Source of the DNA: Urmitella timonensis
Lineage (GTDB): Bacteria; Actinomycetota; Actinomycetes; Actinomycetales; Actinomycetaceae
Assembly (NCBI GenBank): GCA_900120415.1
Contig: FQLW01000006.1
Span: 372,001 to 436,000 of the forward strand
DNA: 64,000 nucleotides
Direction: 5' to 3'
The notes under the pieces were generated by a model, which was given only the letters and a program-made list of their open reading frames with translations, made no database searches and was not told where the DNA came from. A program made the position numbers and the translations under genes. Position 1 is the first letter of the stretch. Each line of letters begins with the position of its first letter. Positions 35,896 to 45,450 of the stretch are shown one piece after another.

Positions 35896-38375
35896 ATGAA
35901 TTCAGCTAGCTTTCGGCAAGCTGTCAAACGAATCTCTTCCTTGACGTATCCAGCCAGGAACCATCCTAAAACGGCGCTATCCAAGTCGGCATATTCACTT
36001 ATTTTCTGATATGCCTCAGTGGAATTATTCGCCCCCAAGCTCCAGCCAATCTGCTTGAATCTGTTGGCTAGTTTGCTGGAATTGTTGTAGTACTCTCGCA
36101 ATGTTGCTGACAGAAGATGAGCGTTGGAGTCGTTGCCGTTTTCTAGCGTGTTAGCGATGACAATGGCATCTCCGTCACAGCAAAGGTCGTCACGGTTACA
36201 GTTGTTTCCTACCGAATCCCATTCTCCCTTGTCGTTTTTCTTGTCAAGTACTAGCCCCTTCAAGCCAGGATGCTGACGGTAATCGTTACCTTGACCGACT
36301 AGAGCTGTGGCCACCTGATCCAGGTTCGCACTGGGATTCCACTCAAGCGTTTTCTGAATGTTTTCCATGGCAGTAGCTAGGTCTCCAGCCCAGCCAGTCC
36401 ACGCATCAGGGATAACATTCCAGTTGGTGTATCCAAGTGTTGTTGCCGCCAGATGCGCCAGATCAACTGATTCTCCGGTCTTGTCGGTCATGGATTGCCG
36501 CCAAGTGTTATCAATATAGCGATTCAAGGCAGCGATGATCTTCTTGCCTACAGCGTCCTTCTCGAGTACGCTCGCGTCAGCACTCCTGAAACTTTCGGCA
36601 GACACGGACCAATTCACCGCAGATCCACTACCACCGTCACGCAGGTAGGCTTTTGCTAAATAGTTGAGGATGCAACGCCAAGTCGGAACGGCAATCCACG
36701 TTCCCGCACCATGAGAACCCGCAACGTAGTCCTCACCAACTTTGCTATCAGCACGTAATTCCTCAAAGCGCTTCTCTAAATGCCAGATCAGATCAATCGG
36801 AGCCAGCTTGTTGTAATCGATGCTGGTGTCGGGCGCAGCGTCACCGGCACTCGAAGGAGCAACATGATCAACTGCCGCTGCTTGTCCTGAATAGGCGACC
36901 CTGTCTAGGTCAAAACCAGCACCCTTGTAGTCACTGATTTCAGTGAACTGATCATAGTTCCAACTATCAGGAATAGGGAAGCCGAGGTTGCCAGAAAATC
37001 CTGTGGACATGTCCGAGACGAACGCGCTTCCAGCGTATCCGGCTTTAATGATGCGGCGACAAATATTGCGTGATGCGTAGATACCCACTTTGTATCCGCC
37101 TCCCAGGCTTCCACGCACACCCTGGAAATACGGAAGAATGTGACTTGTGACCTCGGGGTCGGTCGCATCGAAATCAACAGCGAAATAGATATACGTTCCC
37201 GGAATGCCAAGTCTTTGGGCGGCTTGCCTTGCAAGCGTCGCGTGCCAAGCGCCGTTTTCCCGCGTGAAGTGTCGAAGCTTGGTTGAGTACTCCTGGAAAA
37301 TCGGGAAGAACTTCATCCCTCCGTTGGTGATGCGTTCAAGTTCTCCGGGGCGAATTGCTTTGAAATAGTCAGACGGATCTTTTGAATCCTGATTCGGCTC
37401 AGTCAGGTAACGTCCTACGATCTCATAGCCGTTCGCCTTAAGTAGGTTGAGTCGCTCAGCCGTAATCTCGAAGCGTGTATCGCATGCTTTGCAGGCGCGA
37501 TTCGGATCACCTTTCGAGGTGAGCAGGCTCATCCATGTAGTCGAGTCGACCACCCCACTTCGTGGGAGCTGATACTTTGCTTGGAATTGCGGAACGAACG
37601 TTGACAGTGCGGTTTGTGCAGAAGGATAGATATCGGGAGAAATCCGGTTACACACTAGAGCAACCTGAGCTAGCCAAGCCCACTTCGGTAAACTTGCCGC
37701 ATTGCTGGGTGTAACTATTGTTAGACGCGCTTTGGTGCCATTGCCGAAATTACCTGTGGCTTCCGCAGGGCTAAATCCTTCAATGGCTTGCAAAACCTGA
37801 ATCAGAGCAGTGTTCATTTCCCGACCGTAGAGTCCATCGGTTGGGATGATTCCGGTATAAGCGCGATACTGTTGATTGATTTGTTGCTGTGCTTGGCGGA
37901 TCGCTGAAATGCCCCCATAAGAGCGAAGCAGGACGAATTGCTGCATTGACAACAGCGCTTTCATGACGTCGAGCGTCACAGTGGAATCTCCACCAATGCC
38001 CATGTCGCTCTTAAGCTGTTTGATGGCCTTTCCAGTTCCGCTATAGAAGTGAGTCGTGATATCGCTGGCACCGGCAGAGTATCCCTTGCACCACAAGGCG
38101 CCTTGGATAATGCCGTACACATTAGAAGTCTCCTGTGCACCGTCATCCTGTTGGTGGATGCCGTTAGGCCACCGAGACTGGAAGCGACTGATAGTTCCCG
38201 GTCCGAAATTGTTCGCCGTTGTCGTAATACCCAGCTCGATTTGCAGAGCTCGAATCAAAGCGTTGATAGTGCCCCAGCCGGTATATCCGTCCTCTACGAC
38301 TGAACCGAATCCAGCCTTGCTCCTATAGGTGCGATTGAGCCATTGCTGTGTTTTTAGCACCATTTGATCTGTCAT
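35886..38375 (-). CDS. DUF1906 glycoside hydrolase-like protein with peptidoglycan-binding-type repeats
   Basis: An 829-residue protein. Residues about 1-290 contain repeated PG_binding_1-like units (LIRALQIELGI, DGLYGREMNTALIQVLQ, LPRSGVVDSTTW). A DUF1906/Rv2525c-like TIM-barrel-type domain follows (about 295-500: CDTRFEITAERL, GRYLTEP, YFAVDFDAT, VGIYASRN). The last ~300 residues are unrecognised. No signal peptide is seen. Similar long DUF1906 proteins occur free-standing in Gram-positives. In this prophage it is too far from the lysis genes to be the main endolysin; a cell-wall acting effector is possible. Confidence 0.78.
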   Translation of the reverse strand: MTDQMVLKTQQWLNRTYRSKAGFGSVVEDGYTGWGTINALIRALQIELGITTTANNFGPGTISRFQSRWPNGIHQQDDGAQETSNVYGIIQGALWCKGYSAGASDITTHFYSGTGKAIKQLKSDMGIGGDSTVTLDVMKALLSMQQFVLLRSYGGISAIRQAQQQINQQYRAYTGIIPTDGLYGREMNTALIQVLQAIEGFSPAEATGNFGNGTKARLTIVTPSNAASLPKWAWLAQVALVCNRISPDIYPSAQTALSTFVPQFQAKYQLPRSGVVDSTTWMSLLTSKGDPNRACKACDTRFEITAERLNLLKANGYEIVGRYLTEPNQDSKDPSDYFKAIRPGELERITNGGMKFFPIFQEYSTKLRHFTRENGAWHATLARQAAQRLGIPGTYIYFAVDFDATDPEVTSHILPYFQGVRGSLGGGYKVGIYASRNICRRIIKAGYAGSAFVSDMSTGFSGNLGFPIPDSWNYDQFTEISDYKGAGFDLDRVAYSGQAAAVDHVAPSSAGDAAPDTSIDYNKLAPIDLIWHLEKRFEELRADSKVGEDYVAGSHGAGTWIAVPTWRCILNYLAKAYLRDGGSGSAVNWSVSAESFRSADASVLEKDAVGKKIIAALNRYIDNTWRQSMTDKTGESVDLAHLAATTLGYTNWNVIPDAWTGWAGDLATAMENIQKTLEWNPSANLDQVATALVGQGNDYRQHPGLKGLVLDKKNDKGEWDSVGNNCNRDDLCCDGDAIVIANTLENGNDSNAHLLSATLREYYNNSSKLANRFKQIGWSLGANNSTEAYQKISEYADLDSAVLGWFLAGYVKEEIRLTACRKLAEFIYR

Positions 38376-38779
38376 GATTCCTCCTTTTTAGAAACCAGTT
38401 TGTTAATTCAAGACAGGCGAACACCTGCCAGGGAGGGATCCAGAACACCGGATGAGAAGCTCCGAGTTTTTGCCCTCACCTGTACGTCCCTGGGAAACCC
38501 AAATCCGGACGGACAAAGCGCAAGAAAACCGAGCAACACTCAGCGGGATTTAACCCCTCACTGGTACTGCCGACGAAGCCCGAAGTGTTAATACCTTGTT
38601 TGATTCGGGGACTTTGCGCGCGGTGGGCCCCGCCCGCTGACCCCTCAGCGAGTCGTAGAGATTCGACGCCCCCAACCCCTAACCGAATCCTCGACTTGTT
38701 CCGTAACTTGGCGCTGGAACAAGGTCAATATTTTTAGGGTGGGGAAGTGCTTAGTGGTTATGTCGCGATTTTCAAAAAT
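38376..38779. other. Gene-free stretch with intergenic motif copy 2
   Basis: Only the prophage intergenic motif (38554-38594) and a GC-rich region (38630-38690) are seen. No convincing open frame. Likely the regulatory region of the DUF1906 gene. Confidence 0.5.
38554..38594 (-). repeat. Prophage intergenic motif, copy 2
   Basis: Minus strand: GGTATTAACACTTCGGGCTT then CGTCGGCAGTACCAGTGAGG. It differs from copies 3 and 4 mainly by a 4-nt insertion. It lies about 180 nt upstream of the DUF1906 gene. Confidence 0.7.
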
Positions 38780-39157
38780 CTAGTAGGTGTAGACCCGAGG
38801 TTGTTGCCTCCATCGGTCATCATCGAGCGCGCTCTGGCGCGAGTGGCAGGGCTTGCACAGGCTTCGGAGGTTATCAAAGTCGTGGGTGCCGCCGTGTTCG
38901 AGCGGGAGAATGTGGTGAACCTCTTGTACGGGTGTGTAGCATCCGGCCTCTAGGCAGTCTTCGCAGAGCGGGTGGGCGGCGACGTAGGCGGCACGGATTT
39001 TACGCCAGCGTGAACCATATCTACGATTGATCTTCGGATCCCGCTGATACTTCCGATACCGAGCATCCTCAGCCTTGGCGTGGGCGTCGCAGTAGCGCTC
39101 GCGGGTGAGCTCAGGACAACCAGGGTGGGAGCACGGGGACGCTGGTTTGACCGGCAT
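38780..39157 (-). CDS. HNH endonuclease
   Basis: A 125-residue protein with the HNH core: HPLCEDCLEAG, VHHILPLEHGGTHDFDNLRSLCKPCHSRQ. Four cysteines bind structural zinc. Phage HNH proteins near terminase assist packaging-site cleavage. The ATG at 39157 has GAAGGAG upstream; the in-frame start at 39178 is unlikely. Confidence 0.92.
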   Translation of the reverse strand: MPVKPASPCSHPGCPELTRERYCDAHAKAEDARYRKYQRDPKINRRYGSRWRKIRAAYVAAHPLCEDCLEAGCYTPVQEVHHILPLEHGGTHDFDNLRSLCKPCHSRQSALDDDRWRQQPRVYTY

Positions 39158-39179
39158 CGCTAGCTCCTTCCCGAACATG

Positions 39180-39219
39180 GTGAAGCCCCAAGTTCCCGTG
39201 TGGGTTCTTGGGGCTTCAC
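39180..39219. terminator. Strong hairpin between HNH and ArpU-like genes
   Basis: GTGAAGCCCCAAG (39180-39192) and CTTGGGGCTTCAC (39207-39219) form a perfect 13-bp stem with a 14-nt loop. On the plus strand it is followed by CTACTTTTC. It probably separates early from late transcription units. Confidence 0.65.
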
Positions 39220-39293
39220 CTACTTTTCAACCACTTATATGTTCTCACACTGATATGCGGTTTTCTATCGCATGTTTCGGATACCCGCTAACG

Positions 39294-39752
39294 CTAGAGC
39301 TGTCCATACAAGGCGGTGGCGAACCTGTCGAGGGCCCGGTTCTTGCGCCGATAGACCGTGTCACGCTCGACGTAGAAATGATCGGCGATCATCGACACCT
39401 TCTCATCTTGCGTCCCCTCGCTGAGGAAGAAGCCTTCGAGGATGAAGCGGTCGTCTTCAGCGATGACTTCCCACGCAGGCAAGAACCAGTCCATGTACTG
39501 GCGAGCCTGCAGGTAGCGAGCCTTGTACGCATCTATTCGCTCGATCGTTGCCACGATCCTGTTCTCGGACGCGTGCAGATCACCCGAGGGCGGTGTGCCG
39601 TCCATGCGCGGTGATGCGGGGCTAGCTGCATCAGCATAAGCCGCCTTGATCTGCTCGTCGGTACTCTCGATGATCTGTTCCATCACCGCATAATCCTGCA
39701 GCGCAGCGATCGCAGCTTTCCTTGTGTCGAGGTATTTCGTCATCATATGCAT
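39294..39752 (-). CDS. ArpU/sigma-like late transcription regulator
   Basis: A 152-residue helical protein ending in a sigma region 4-like HTH (EKVSMIADHFYVERDTVYRRKNRALDRFATALYG). Proteins of this form (DUF1492/ArpU family) sit at the end of early modules in Gram-positive phages and activate late genes. Start overlaps the helicase stop by 10 nt. AAAGGA lies 7 nt before the ATG. Confidence 0.75.
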   Translation of the reverse strand: MHMMTKYLDTRKAAIAALQDYAVMEQIIESTDEQIKAAYADAASPASPRMDGTPPSGDLHASENRIVATIERIDAYKARYLQARQYMDWFLPAWEVIAEDDRFILEGFFLSEGTQDEKVSMIADHFYVERDTVYRRKNRALDRFATALYGQL

Positions 39753-41119
39753 GAGCGTGTCCTTTCAGTGGTTGTTTGGATTTCTTGTGCGACCGCGTCA
39801 ATCAACGCAGCCTGCGTAGCATCTTTCGTATCAAGGGCTTTGAGCACGGCTTCATCGAGCGTCCCTTCCGCAACAAGATGCGTGATCGTGACCGGCTCTA
39901 ACTGTCCTTGCCGATACAAGCGAGCGTTCGTCTGTTGATAGAGCTCCAGGCTCCAGGTCAGTGAGAACCACACCAACAGATGCCCACCTGACTGGAGGTT
40001 CAATCCGTGGCCAGCGCTCGCGGGGTGGATCAAGCCGAGGGTGATCTCACCTTTGTTCCATGCCTCGATCTCCGCGCTTGTTTTCAGTTCGCGAGCCTGC
40101 GGGAAGCGGGCGGTGATACGCTCGCGGTCATGGGCGAACCAGTACGCCGCCAGCAACGGGCTGCCGTTGGCTGCCTCAACAAGGTCTTCGAGAGCGTCGA
40201 GCTTGCGATCATGAGCCGCAGTCCATTGACCGTCGCTGGTGTAGATCGCGCCCGACGCTAACTGCAGGAGCTTGCCCGACAACGCAGCAGCGTTCGCAGC
40301 GTCAATCGTCGCCCCATCAAGGTCGAGGACAAGATCAGATTTCAACTGCTCATACACGCGTCGTTCTTTCGGCTCCAGCACCACAGACATTGTCGTCACC
40401 GTCAATTCCGGTAGCTGAAGGTGGTCGGTGGTTCGCATCGACAACGTCATGTCACCAATCGCAACGTAGATCTCATCCTCAGCACCCGCGCGGGGCTTAT
40501 AGGTGAACACCTGCATCCCGTTGCGCTTATCGGGCACGAACCAACGCTCGCGATAACGAGTGATAAACCGGCCCAAACGCTGACCGCCGTCGAGGAGCCG
40601 GAACTGCGCCCACACATCCATCAGTCCATTTGCTGCAGGCGTGCCGGTCAGGCCAACCCAGCGCTTAACGTGCGGCCGCATTTTCACCAGCGCCGTGAAC
40701 CGCTTCGCCCGGTGGTTTTTGAAGCTGGAGAGTTCGTCGATGATGACCATGTCGAACGGCCAGCTACCCCCGAGTTGGTTCACCAACCATGGAATGTTTT
40801 CCCGGTTGATGACGGTCACCATCGCAGACGCCGCAAGAGCGTTCAGCCGATCTCGCTTGGTTCCGACAGCGACTGCTACGGTGAGCCCTTCAAGGTGATC
40901 CCACTTGGCTACTTCTGCAGGCCACGTATCGCGGGCAACTCGCAACGGAGCGACGACCAATACGCGGTGGATGGTGAAGTAGTCGAGCATGAGCTGCCAG
41001 ATCGCCGTCAACGTGATCACCGATTTGCCCAAGCCCATCCCGAGAAAGATTGCTGCCTCGTCGTGGTCGATGATGTATTGGGTTGCGGTGGTTTGGTAGT
41101 TATGCGGCTGATAGTGCAT
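39743..41119 (-). CDS. SNF2-type DEAD/DEAH helicase
   Basis: A 458-residue protein: motif I AIFLGMGLGKSVITL, motif II MVIIDELSSFKNHRAKR, motif III GLTGTPAANG, and motifs V-VI WFSLTWSLELYQQTNARLYRQGQ. This is the compact phage SNF2 helicase found with VRR-NUC and P4-type primase. The start at 41119 (MHYQPHNYQ) is preferred and overlaps the VRR-NUC gene by 20 nt. Confidence 0.93.
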   Translation of the reverse strand: MHYQPHNYQTTATQYIIDHDEAAIFLGMGLGKSVITLTAIWQLMLDYFTIHRVLVVAPLRVARDTWPAEVAKWDHLEGLTVAVAVGTKRDRLNALAASAMVTVINRENIPWLVNQLGGSWPFDMVIIDELSSFKNHRAKRFTALVKMRPHVKRWVGLTGTPAANGLMDVWAQFRLLDGGQRLGRFITRYRERWFVPDKRNGMQVFTYKPRAGAEDEIYVAIGDMTLSMRTTDHLQLPELTVTTMSVVLEPKERRVYEQLKSDLVLDLDGATIDAANAAALSGKLLQLASGAIYTSDGQWTAAHDRKLDALEDLVEAANGSPLLAAYWFAHDRERITARFPQARELKTSAEIEAWNKGEITLGLIHPASAGHGLNLQSGGHLLVWFSLTWSLELYQQTNARLYRQGQLEPVTITHLVAEGTLDEAVLKALDTKDATQAALIDAVAQEIQTTTERTRSCI

Positions 41120-41378
41120 CAAGCACCTCCTGTATGCCGTCCACCGAATCGACAACCAATGCGGTGAAGCCTTGCTCGCGCAGTTGGTTCATCCGACGCT
41201 GCTGGATTGGCCTGGGTTGTTTGCCTGCTGCTTTGAGCTCGACGAAAACAGCCCGGCTGTCCATCAGGCATATCCGGTCAGGTACGCCGCTGGTTCCAGG
41301 GCAGACGAGCTTCCAGCACAAGCCGCCAGAGGCTTCGACGGCTTTCTTCAGTTGGTGTTCTATGGTTCGTTCGTTCAT
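41100..41378 (-). CDS. VRR-NUC domain nuclease
   Basis: A 92-residue protein. The core GGLCWKLVCPGTSGVPDRICL and AVFVELKAAGKQP carry the PD...E-x-K catalytic residues of the VRR-NUC family. It may process branched or flap DNA in phage replication. AAGGAG precedes the ATG at 41378. Confidence 0.92.
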   Translation of the reverse strand: MNERTIEHQLKKAVEASGGLCWKLVCPGTSGVPDRICLMDSRAVFVELKAAGKQPRPIQQRRMNQLREQGFTALVVDSVDGIQEVLDALSAA

Positions 41379-41513
41379 GGTCACTCCTTGAGTTCGCTTG
41401 TAGGGGTGACGGCATGTGACGAGTCGTTCCTAACCTTTTATATAGAGAAAAACACAAAGTAATTTCACATGCGTAAGGTAGGGAATGGCTCGTCACAGCT
41501 CGTCATCATGGGG

Positions 41514-43775
41514 TTAGCTGCCGAACTCGGATGCGATCGCGAGCCCGTAGACGTACATGCCGTGTTTGGTCTTTTTCCGCACGAATCCGGCTTGTTCGAC
41601 AGCAGCGTTGAAGTCGACCATCGGGCGCGCCCATCCTGAGGTGTTTTGTGCCCACGCTCGATACGTCTGGTAGAGGTCACCGGCACGCTCTGATAAGCCG
41701 TTCTCGACGTCGCATGAGTCTTCAAGGAACTGGGAGAACCAGTCGTTGTCTTCCTTATAGGCCTGTGAGGCTTGAACGACCTGAGGCGGCGGAGTGAGCT
41801 TGTAGCCCTCACTGTGAATGAGGTGCGCTCCCTCCATGATCCAGGAAAGGATCGCCCCGCCAGCGTGTTCATAGAGGTGGTCGGCGTAGTTCTTCACGTC
41901 CGTATCGCCTTCGATGGTGGCGTTGAACGGGATGACGATGAGCCTGCGCCAGATGCCTGCGTCCATGGCTCCCACACGCGGTAGATGGTTCGTGTAGAGC
42001 ACGAGCGTGTGGGAGGGGGTGAAGGCGAAGGGGTCCTTGAACTTTTTCTCTGCCGAGATCTGATCGGTTGAGGCCAGCTGTTTGACGTTCGAGGTTGATA
42101 GGCGCATGCCTTCTTCGGTTTCAGCCGCGATCAAGAGACGTTTGCCTCTGGCTTCTGCGAGTTCGGGTTTGACGTTGCGGCGTACCCCGACCGTGAGCGC
42201 GTCAGCTGAGATCGTGCCCGAATACGTCCCCAACACGCGGGCGATCGTGTTCCAAAACGTGGATTTGCCGTTTCGTCCGTCCCCGTAGGCGATGACGAGG
42301 GCTTCGACGAAAACCTGACCGATAGCCGCCAACCCCACAATGCGCTGCACATAACCAATCAACTCAGGATCTCCTTGGAAGAACACGTCGAGCGCGTCGG
42401 CCCAAATCTGTGCGCCCTCATCGCCGGGGCTGACAGCGGTCTGCTTGGTCAGCAGATCGGCTGGGTTGTGCCTGTGACTACTACCGTCGCGCAGATCCCA
42501 GGTACCTGCCGGGGTGTTGAGCAGGTAGGGGTCGACGTCAAGGTCACGGATACGCACCTGCAAGATCGGCCCGGCTTCTTTCAACGTGGCCGTGATGTTG
42601 CGTGACAAACGCCGAGATAGAACGAACTTGTGGTAGTTCTTTGCCTCATCCCACGCCCGGAACGCGGTCGCTTGCACAGGCGTGAGCTTGGCGATGCCGC
42701 GTGCTTTCGACGAGGCGGAGGCCATGACGATATCTGCGCCGGTTGCTGTCATGGTCTCCCACGTGGACGCGATCAAGCGGTCGGCTTCCTCGAGCTGGCG
42801 GGAGGTCAGTTCTTGAACGACGCCTTGTGCGGATAAGTCGTTCTCGTCCCACACGCCATGGTCGTAGACGAGCCACTTGGTGGCGAGCGAGTAGCGGATC
42901 TTGTTCGCATACTCGCCAGCTAATGTGTCTGCCTGACCGACATCGGAAAAATCATCCGGACGCAAACCCGCCAACGCCTCATAAGCCTCTGGCGGCAGAT
43001 AGCCTGGATCAGCAGCGACCTTCGAAGCAAACCTGCACGCGCTATTCCAAATCGCCTGTAATTCGCCCTCGCTGAGCGGTGGTTCGCAAAGGTTGGCTTT
43101 GCGATCGAAGAGGTCTCGTGCTTGGTCGGTATCGCCGTAGCGGATGAGGACCCTGCCTGCGAAGCGCGACAACGTAGCGTTGCGCGAGCCTTCACCAATC
43201 ACGAGTGTGGAGGCATCAAATGCGGCGAACACGTCGATCTCGTCAGCGTCGTCCAACCATGCATTGAGGAGCTGATCGCCCTCATGCACCGTAACTTGTG
43301 GGTTAGAGGTGCCGTAGATGAAGCGTCCTGCGTCAAGAGCGTTGCGATCGAAGAAAGCAAACCGCGACGCGAGGCGGTGTTTCAATCCTGCGTATTCGTC
43401 TGCGCCTTGTACTTCTCGGATTGGGAAATAAACGTGGAAACGCGGCCGCGCAGACAACACACCCTTCGCCTTCATGTGATTACGAGACGTGGCGGCCATG
43501 AACTCCACACCCGCCATCACCTCGCCAAGCTTCTCAGGCGTGACCCACTCGGCCGGAGTTTCGGTGTGATCGTTGTCGATATCCATCACCACGCAGTCCG
43601 AGGCTATGAAGGCTGCAGTTGAGCGGCGATCATTCGCATAGGTTGCGGCCACATGATCAAAGGCAGCGGCTGCCGATAGCAAGGCCGCGTCAGTAACCCG
43701 GTGCCTGTTTGGGTAGTGGTTATTGTTCTGCACGCCGGTAACCGTGGCAGCAAACAGAGTGAAGGGCGTGGTCAT
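41514..43775 (-). CDS. Phage/plasmid primase, P4 family (primase-helicase)
   Basis: A 753-residue protein: an N-terminal primase-type domain (VVMDIDNDHT as the metal-binding DxD), a D5_N domain in the middle, and a superfamily 3 helicase at about residues 480-640 (Walker A YGDGRNGKSTF, Walker B-like RLLIAAETEEGM, and TNHLPRVGAMDAGIWRR). It initiates and unwinds DNA in phage replication. Start overlaps the DUF4406 gene by 4 nt. Confidence 0.92.
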   Translation of the reverse strand: MTTPFTLFAATVTGVQNNNHYPNRHRVTDAALLSAAAAFDHVAATYANDRRSTAAFIASDCVVMDIDNDHTETPAEWVTPEKLGEVMAGVEFMAATSRNHMKAKGVLSARPRFHVYFPIREVQGADEYAGLKHRLASRFAFFDRNALDAGRFIYGTSNPQVTVHEGDQLLNAWLDDADEIDVFAAFDASTLVIGEGSRNATLSRFAGRVLIRYGDTDQARDLFDRKANLCEPPLSEGELQAIWNSACRFASKVAADPGYLPPEAYEALAGLRPDDFSDVGQADTLAGEYANKIRYSLATKWLVYDHGVWDENDLSAQGVVQELTSRQLEEADRLIASTWETMTATGADIVMASASSKARGIAKLTPVQATAFRAWDEAKNYHKFVLSRRLSRNITATLKEAGPILQVRIRDLDVDPYLLNTPAGTWDLRDGSSHRHNPADLLTKQTAVSPGDEGAQIWADALDVFFQGDPELIGYVQRIVGLAAIGQVFVEALVIAYGDGRNGKSTFWNTIARVLGTYSGTISADALTVGVRRNVKPELAEARGKRLLIAAETEEGMRLSTSNVKQLASTDQISAEKKFKDPFAFTPSHTLVLYTNHLPRVGAMDAGIWRRLIVIPFNATIEGDTDVKNYADHLYEHAGGAILSWIMEGAHLIHSEGYKLTPPPQVVQASQAYKEDNDWFSQFLEDSCDVENGLSERAGDLYQTYRAWAQNTSGWARPMVDFNAAVEQAGFVRKKTKHGMYVYGLAIASEFGS

Positions 43776-44209
43776 GGGGTGACCTCCTTGAAATCAGAAT
43801 CGAAAAACTTAATCGGCAACTCGAGGTCGCGTGCCCAGCCGATCTCTAGGCGCATGCCAGGGCTGACGTGTCCGACATATGCCCAGAGGGCTTCGCATTT
43901 GGCGAGCAGCACACGGTTGAAAAACATCGCCAGCTCCCGCTGATCAAAATCGGCGTCATCCATAAACTGCGGGAACAGCAGGTGTGGGGCGAAGGGGATC
44001 TTGCCCGCGCCCACTGCAAATCCACAGAATTGGCGGGCGAGCTCAACGTTCGCTTCCGTGTCGCCCGAGTAGGGCGAGCAGATATAGACGAGCGGACGAT
44101 ATCCGAACTGCTCGCGCTGCAGCTTTTTGAGCGCGTGGTAGCTCGTAAGATCCAGATAGCCTTCGGTGTTCTTCTTCGAAAACCCAATATCGAGTGTCGT
44201 GGCGCTCAT
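43772..44209 (-). CDS. DUF4406-like protein (nucleoside deoxyribosyltransferase fold)
   Basis: A 145-residue protein: PLVYICSPYSGDTEANVELAR, IPFAPHLLFPQF and EIGWARDLELPIKFF match the DUF4406/DUF7768 family related to nucleoside 2-deoxyribosyltransferases. A role in nucleotide salvage or modified nucleotides for phage DNA is possible. It sits between the antirepressor and primase with 4-nt overlaps at both ends. Confidence 0.8.
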   Translation of the reverse strand: MSATTLDIGFSKKNTEGYLDLTSYHALKKLQREQFGYRPLVYICSPYSGDTEANVELARQFCGFAVGAGKIPFAPHLLFPQFMDDADFDQRELAMFFNRVLLAKCEALWAYVGHVSPGMRLEIGWARDLELPIKFFDSDFKEVTP

Positions 44210-44970
44210 GCTTGCACCTGACCCTCACGCTCAATGACCGGGAGGATGCCGAGCTGGTTCTTGAGCAGGTCGTAGATGAACAAGCGTCCCTTTTGCGTCC
44301 AGTACATGTGGGTGCGGGTCTGGCCTTCGCCGTATTCGTGGGTCTTTGACTGGGTGTATCCCTGCTCGGCGTACTTGGCGTAGAGGAACCACCGGCCAGA
44401 CTGATGGAACTGCACGTGAGCATCACGCAGAATGCGGTTGAGCTTCTTCGCGGAAAGTCCGTAGTCCTTCGCAATCGCCGTCGTCGTCAACAACGAATCG
44501 GACTGCAGCACGAGGTCGTAGTACGAGACTTTCGGTGCCGCTTCAAGCAAGGCTTGCTCTGCTGCCAGGCGCTTGGCCCGTTCCGCACGCAGCGTGGCGA
44601 TGGCATGCTCGAGGAACTCATCGTCAGCGAGGAGTTCGTCGTATGCGTACATGCCGTGGCGGCGAATCGTCGGCAACACCTCATCGAACACCCAGGCTTC
44701 GAACTTCTGTGCTGCCGGGAGCTTTGAAGAGATGATGAGGCGGTAGAGGTCGCCTTCGGTAATGAAGCGGACCTGCTGGAGTCCGCCAGCGGTCTCAAGG
44801 GGGTGGTAATTTGCCACCCCCTTGCAGTGCAGCTTCACCGCGTTCGTCGGATCCTGGTAGCCGAGCGCGGTGGCGACGTCCTTGCCGCAGAAAAGGATCT
44901 GACCATCAGTGGTGATGGTGCGAATGGTGCCGAACACGTCGTTGGTAAATGTTTGAATCTGGTTTCCCAT
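44206..44970 (-). CDS. Phage antirepressor (BRO-N plus KilAC)
   Basis: A 254-residue protein with a BRO-N/Bro domain (ILFCGKDVATALGYQDPTNAVKLHCKG, EVLPTIRRHGMYA) and a KilAC-type C-terminal domain (LLTTTAIAKDYGLSAKKLNRIL, YWTQKGRLFIYDLLK). It would counteract the prophage repressor on induction. The ATG at 44970 has GAAGGAAC upstream; the longer frame to 45024 is unlikely. A copy of the intergenic motif is 66 nt upstream. Confidence 0.93.
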   Translation of the reverse strand: MGNQIQTFTNDVFGTIRTITTDGQILFCGKDVATALGYQDPTNAVKLHCKGVANYHPLETAGGLQQVRFITEGDLYRLIISSKLPAAQKFEAWVFDEVLPTIRRHGMYAYDELLADDEFLEHAIATLRAERAKRLAAEQALLEAAPKVSYYDLVLQSDSLLTTTAIAKDYGLSAKKLNRILRDAHVQFHQSGRWFLYAKYAEQGYTQSKTHEYGEGQTRTHMYWTQKGRLFIYDLLKNQLGILPVIEREGQVQA

Positions 44971-45035
44971 GGCGGGGTTCCTTCCCGAGACCCCGTCGAG
45001 AAAAAGTCGTGCCGGTCGACACAAGGAGTTAAGGG

Positions 45036-45073
45036 CCTCACCCCACTGCCGACGAACCCGAAAGTGTTAAATC
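45036..45073 (-). repeat. Prophage intergenic motif, copy 3
   Basis: Minus strand: GATTTAACACTTTCGGGTTC then GTCGGCAGTGGGGTGAGG. It lies upstream of the antirepressor-to-late-regulator operon. The surrounding 480 nt (44971-45450) hold no other gene. Confidence 0.75.
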
Positions 45074-45360
45074 ACGGGTACTCAATCGCTTCTCGTTCTG
45101 GCACGATTGGTGTTGAAGCCCCGGTGGAGCGCTATCTGTTAGAGCCATCTGCAGGTATTCTCGCCGGGGCATAGACAAATTTCTCGAGTGCTCTGTGTGG
45201 AAGAACCATCATTCTCTTGCTACAGCGGTGCCGACACGGTGGTCTTTTAGACAACATGACCGGTTCCGCTGCCCGCCTCGGTGGGAGCGCAGGGTCGGTT
45301 CTCGTTTCTTAGTGGTCTTGGATAAGCTTTCTTCTCTGATGGTGATACTTTGCCGTGTTC

Positions 45361-45390
45361 TTGATTCTGTCGTTGTTTTCGCGGTATAGT
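45361..45390 (+). promoter_or_regulatory. Probable promoter of the Abi_2 gene
   Basis: TTGATT (45361-45366) and TATAGT (45385-45390) are 18 nt apart and lie about 60 nt upstream of the Abi gene, pointing towards it. Confidence 0.6.
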
Positions 45391-45450
45391 GATTGCCACT
45401 AGTACCGGCTCGCTTGTATCGGTTTCCGAGACAGGTCAGAGCCGGTCTTC

